Shown one piece after another: positions 60,401 to 64,000 of a stretch of 64,000 nucleotides of DNA. The notes beneath the pieces were generated by a model that ran no database searches, was not told the origin of the DNA, and saw nothing but the letters and a program-made list of their open reading frames with translations. Origin of the DNA: Mesaphorura yosii (taxonomy: Eukaryota > Arthropoda > Collembola > Poduromorpha > Tullbergiidae); the NCBI GenBank assembly GCA_009869945.1, contig WIXG01000063.1, positions 62,001 through 126,000 on the forward strand, in the 5' to 3' direction. Every line of letters starts with the position of its first letter. Within the stretch, counting starts at the first letter, position 1. The position numbers and the translations under genes were made by a program.

Positions 60401-63400
60401 TGGCGTCTGTCACAAATTACTATGCAAAGTAAACACAAAACACCGAGTTCATTGTACTAAATTCCTAGCCGATTGTCTACTCTCTACTTAAGCTGTCGGA
60501 ATTAAACACGAATGAAAATCGTTTGCTGAAGTTTCTGTGATTGGTAAACATACATTCCATTATTTGAGGTGACAATATACGTACGAAATAAGGTCACGTA
60601 CGCGATGAGGACTAAAAAGACTTCGTCTCTTGAACGTCTTTTCATACTTCTGGTGTTCTGGTTCGTCTAAACTTTAATACCAAGTTTAGTTTCGAAATGT
60701 ATTCTATTCGTTTACTGTTATTTTACTTAGCAAATAAATACGACCGACCGTGTGAAAATACAGTGAAAGCGAATTCCGAGTTGCGAATAGCGAATAGGAA
60801 ATAGGAATCCCATGCAATGCAAAGTAAGTGCACAACACTTCTTGCTTCAGGCAGTAAATAGAAAAGCAGTAGTGGCAATGGCATTTCAAAGGAAAAGGAT
60901 GCCTAGTTGTGCCTGGCTTGTCGGGAAATAAGTAGAATTACATTTCTTCTGCTCCTCAAGGGAAAACTTTCTCCGTGGCCAGAAATGCAAAAAGAAAATA
61001 GGAATTCGGGTAACAAGCAAGCAAGTGCCCGAGTACTTGAGCCCCGGCGAACATGCAAATGGCACGAATTCCAGCAAAACGCGAGGCGTGCGCTTATAAG
61101 CAAAAACTAATGAAGCACGTTTCATCACGCGAAATTTCACTAAATTCGCAAGCGGGTAGTTGCAAAGCCCGTCTGTCTTTGATACTACGCTGACATTCAT
61201 CGTTGCGTAAACCAACTGCGTATTTTAAAAGATTGCTGATAAATGCTAAGATGCCGTATCAAACAGTCACACAAGAATTAAATAGCTAGTAAACTGAACT
61301 GCGAAATTGAAAGGCAGCGGCGGAATGTAGAAGTATCAAATCCTTCAATGGTTCGATTGAAGCGATTTATCTTGACTTGTCATACTTGAATAGGATGGCC
61401 TGGCCATCATTCGTCACGCTACTTCTAAGTACGAAGTCAAATAGTTGAGCATCGTTTTCTGCTTCCATCCTTGACATTTCTCGTCGCATTGTTAATAGAT
61501 GCATCAAGAAGCAGCACTTTTCGCCGTACTTTTTTTTTTTTTATTGATTTCCAATCTTCATTGAAGAGCTCGCATTTAGTTTGTTTACTCAAATGTCAGT
61601 CCTGATTCTGAACCATATTTCTTTATTGTATAATCCGTAGCCAATTTAAGCCGTAATTCGCGTCTGGGTCTGACACGAAGTACGAAACGAAAATGGCCGA
61701 AGTGTCCCATCTGCGACATCTTCCATGAAGGACGTGGCTGGATCGTAACTTCGCTCGTTATCGACAAGTTATTAATTAAAACAAGTGCTCGAATTAATTC
61801 GAGGAAGCAGTTTTCAATGGAAAACGTTTGATTGAATCAAACTTTGCAGTGTTGGAGCATAATATCATAATTAATGTATAGTGCGCAGTGTGACAGACTA
61901 CAGAAGCTGCGAACAATAGAATAGGAAATGAGAGAACAAAGGCGGCTCGCTGTGGACGTAATTAAGAGAACACAAGTCACAGTCACAAGCCACGCTTTGC
62001 CGGGCCATTCCGTTTTATTCTGTATTTAATTTGAAGCTTTTGTTCGAGCCCAGCCACCGAGTAAGCTAGCGTGCATCGCGCAGAAGACCAGAAAATGGAA
62101 ACTGGAAAATCTTAATGATTCGACTTCCATCTCATTATGGGTCGCTATTCAGCCACATCAAAGAGAAAGCGATGCTGCTGGCATGAATTTCGCATTCGCC
62201 GTCGCATAGTTGTTGGCCTTCCCACAACAAACTCTGGGCAAAGAAAATTTAGAGCTCATTTTGCGCTTGGTTGAGTTTACTTATGACTAATGCCATGCCA
62301 TGCCAGGCGAATTTCTGAGTTACAACGCGGATGCGGATCGGGCGCGAGTCAGTCATTATGAAGCCAAGCTACCGAAATTCCGTTGGAAAATTCCTGTTTC
62401 TGTTTCCAGTGACTTGGCTAATAAATTGTGGAAATTTTTCAGGAAACCGAGACCCAGGCCCAAAGCCCAAAGCAAGCTGGCACTTTGATAACAAGAAGCA
62501 TACCAGTCGGGATTTTATTATGGTTCTCATTTCTGGAGCGCGTGAGCGTGAAATGCGATAAGATGTGGTTGATAATGAATTCATCTTCCAGCTTTTGCTA
62601 TTTCTTAATTAAGCCAGAGATTACGTATTGCCAAGAGGAGATGTGTTACGCGCAAAGCAAAGAATACTTTGCACTTGCACACCTTAAGCTTGGATAATTC
62701 TTTAAGTTAAGCTTAATCTTTGAACCTGTCGTCGGAAAGCAGTGCAATGTGTTGGCATTGGCATTGGAAAATTGAACTCATTCGAGGCGCAGCCAGCTGA
62801 GAGAAGCAGGAATTAATCTCTCGTTCGGATTTCCTTTCCCGTACGGTGTAGTGTACGTGTGCACTTGTTCATTTTCGTCTCCAGTTGTTGCTCTGCTCGC
62901 AACTACTTAATACTAATTGCTTTTCTTTTCCAAGAATTTGTCCTTAATCCTAAATTGCATTCCATTTATTGTAATAAGATGATGACTCCAACTCGACTCC
63001 GAATGAAGAAAGATGCAGGTTTCTCGTCCAAGTTCGAGTTCTTTCCATGCGACACTGTCGAGTGTTGCTCCATCATCTCCTGTACATCTTTATTCGAATC
63101 TCTTTAGATTGTTTCTCCGTTCTTCTTCTGCGTCTACTGCATAGGCGCGTGAAACGAATGCATAGTGAAGTGAAGTCGTCAAAAAATCCTTTCACGGCCT
63201 GGCCGAGCGTACAACGTGCTTTCTGCTTTGTTCTTTTGTTAAAAGTCTTTCAACTTTATGTTTAGAGGAATCTCGCTGATGTTCATGAAGAGAAGGCGGT
63301 GACTCGTTGTGCACAGATTAGACTTCTTTCCGCTTCCTAATAACCTGGCCTAAAATTTATTGTTCTCTCTTATCTTGTGTAAGGTTGGATTCTTCTTCGT

Positions 63401-64000
63401 ATTAACTTTATGTGTTGCGTCGTATCGCATTCTTTGTCTTTTGCTGGGCAGACGGTAAACAATGGGAAAGATTTATTTTTCGGCATTGCATTCGTCGTTC
63501 GTCTTCTCTTTCTTTCCTTTCTGGATGCAATGCCGGAAAATGCCTGACACAGTGAGTCTATACTGTACCTTGAACCCTTCGTCTCCGTCAAACCAATAAA
63601 ATTCGATCTAGGGCTTTACTTGGGCAAATCCACTGCCATTGCCATTGCCGTTACATATTAGATCAAGCTCAAATTCCAAGAAAACAGAATTACAGATGAA
63701 AAAGATCAGAGGAGTGAGGATCTCGCCATCACATCACGCCAAGTAAACTGATCTTTAAATGATGGATGTCTGGCGAATTTCTCTCTGGCTGAGCTTGACG
63801 GTGAAGAGAAAGCATCCTGTCTCGGACCTCGGAAGCTTGTTATGCTCGGCTCACTGCAAGCAAATGTAGTATAAATGTATGCACTGACATTGAGAAAGGA
63901 TTTGAGGCTGGAGGCTGAGAGGGAATGTTTGCATAAAAGCATTTTTTGTGTTTCGCAACAAGTACTTTCGTGTTTCATTTCATTTTCCATTGCTGAAAAG

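Larger units (their letters stand above)
47290..64000. other. Gene-poor region, no supported exon
   Basis: About 16.7 kb without a convincing coding exon on either strand. The many 60-125 codon ORFs overlap each other on both strands, lack good start contexts and splice partners, and have random-like composition (several rich in Cys/Phe/Arg). The sequence is cryptically simple, with CATTCGCATTCG- and GATTGCGATTGCGATT-type runs (for example 51469-51480 and 56680-56698). It may be a regulatory desert or the long intron or 5' region of a gene lying beyond the window. Confidence 0.5.

Noticed and set aside
61530-61543. Long T run considered as the tail of a retroposed element
   Set aside because: No recognisable element body or target-site duplication next to it.

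Overview
The window is nuclear DNA of a small-genome animal. All convincing genes are split by short introns, mostly about 50-110 nt with GT/AG borders, and several have an AATAAA poly(A) signal downstream. Two C2H2 zinc-finger genes carry a ZAD-like N-terminal metal-binding module, which points to an arthropod. An isopenicillin-N-synthase-like dioxygenase and AT-moderate, cryptically repetitive flanks would fit a springtail or a small crustacean, but the species cannot be fixed from the sequence. There are no bacterial operons, ribosome binding sites, CRISPR arrays or phage genes.

Layout. 0.5-12.3 kb is sparse. It holds one minus-strand gene (a membrane-anchored protein rebuilt from three exons spread over 5.8 kb), a nested foldback repeat and a decayed tRNA-like element. 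12.4-47.2 kb is a compact block, in order: SLC13 citrate/dicarboxylate transporter (+), orphan two-membrane-segment protein (+), RNA polymerase I subunit RPA43/POLR1F (-), SUMO protease (SENP/Ulp1) (+), IPNS-like 2-oxoglutarate dioxygenase (+), Q-rich ZAD-like/C2H2 zinc-finger protein (+), small secreted orphan (+), GET4/TRC35 (-), small overlapping orphan (-), ZAD plus nine-finger protein (+), DCAF17-like protein (+), a broken 5'-nucleotidase/apyrase pseudogene (-), propionyl-CoA carboxylase alpha subunit PCCA (+), and a very large CatSper-beta-like sperm-channel accessory subunit (+). 47.2-64 kb is a gene desert with TATA boxes and many short random ORFs but no exon I can defend.

The genes do not form one pathway. 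They are housekeeping functions (mitochondrial propionate catabolism, tail-anchored protein insertion, rRNA transcription, SUMO processing, ubiquitin-ligase receptor) packed next to lineage-specific transcription factors and orphans. Several neighbours are convergent with nearly touching 3' ends (orphan membrane gene/POLR1F, secreted orphan/GET4), and one pair appears to overlap on opposite strands (79-aa orphan and ZAD gene).

The most interesting items are: the CatSper-beta-like gene in an apparent arthropod; a 378-bp terminal-inverted-repeat element with a perfect 8-bp target duplication sitting 2 bp inside the donor of one of its introns; the multiply broken 5'-nucleotidase copy containing a perfect 28-bp palindrome; and the antisense coding overlap at 29.1-29.26 kb. 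Exon borders were worked out by hand from reading-frame continuity and family similarity. No database search was possible.
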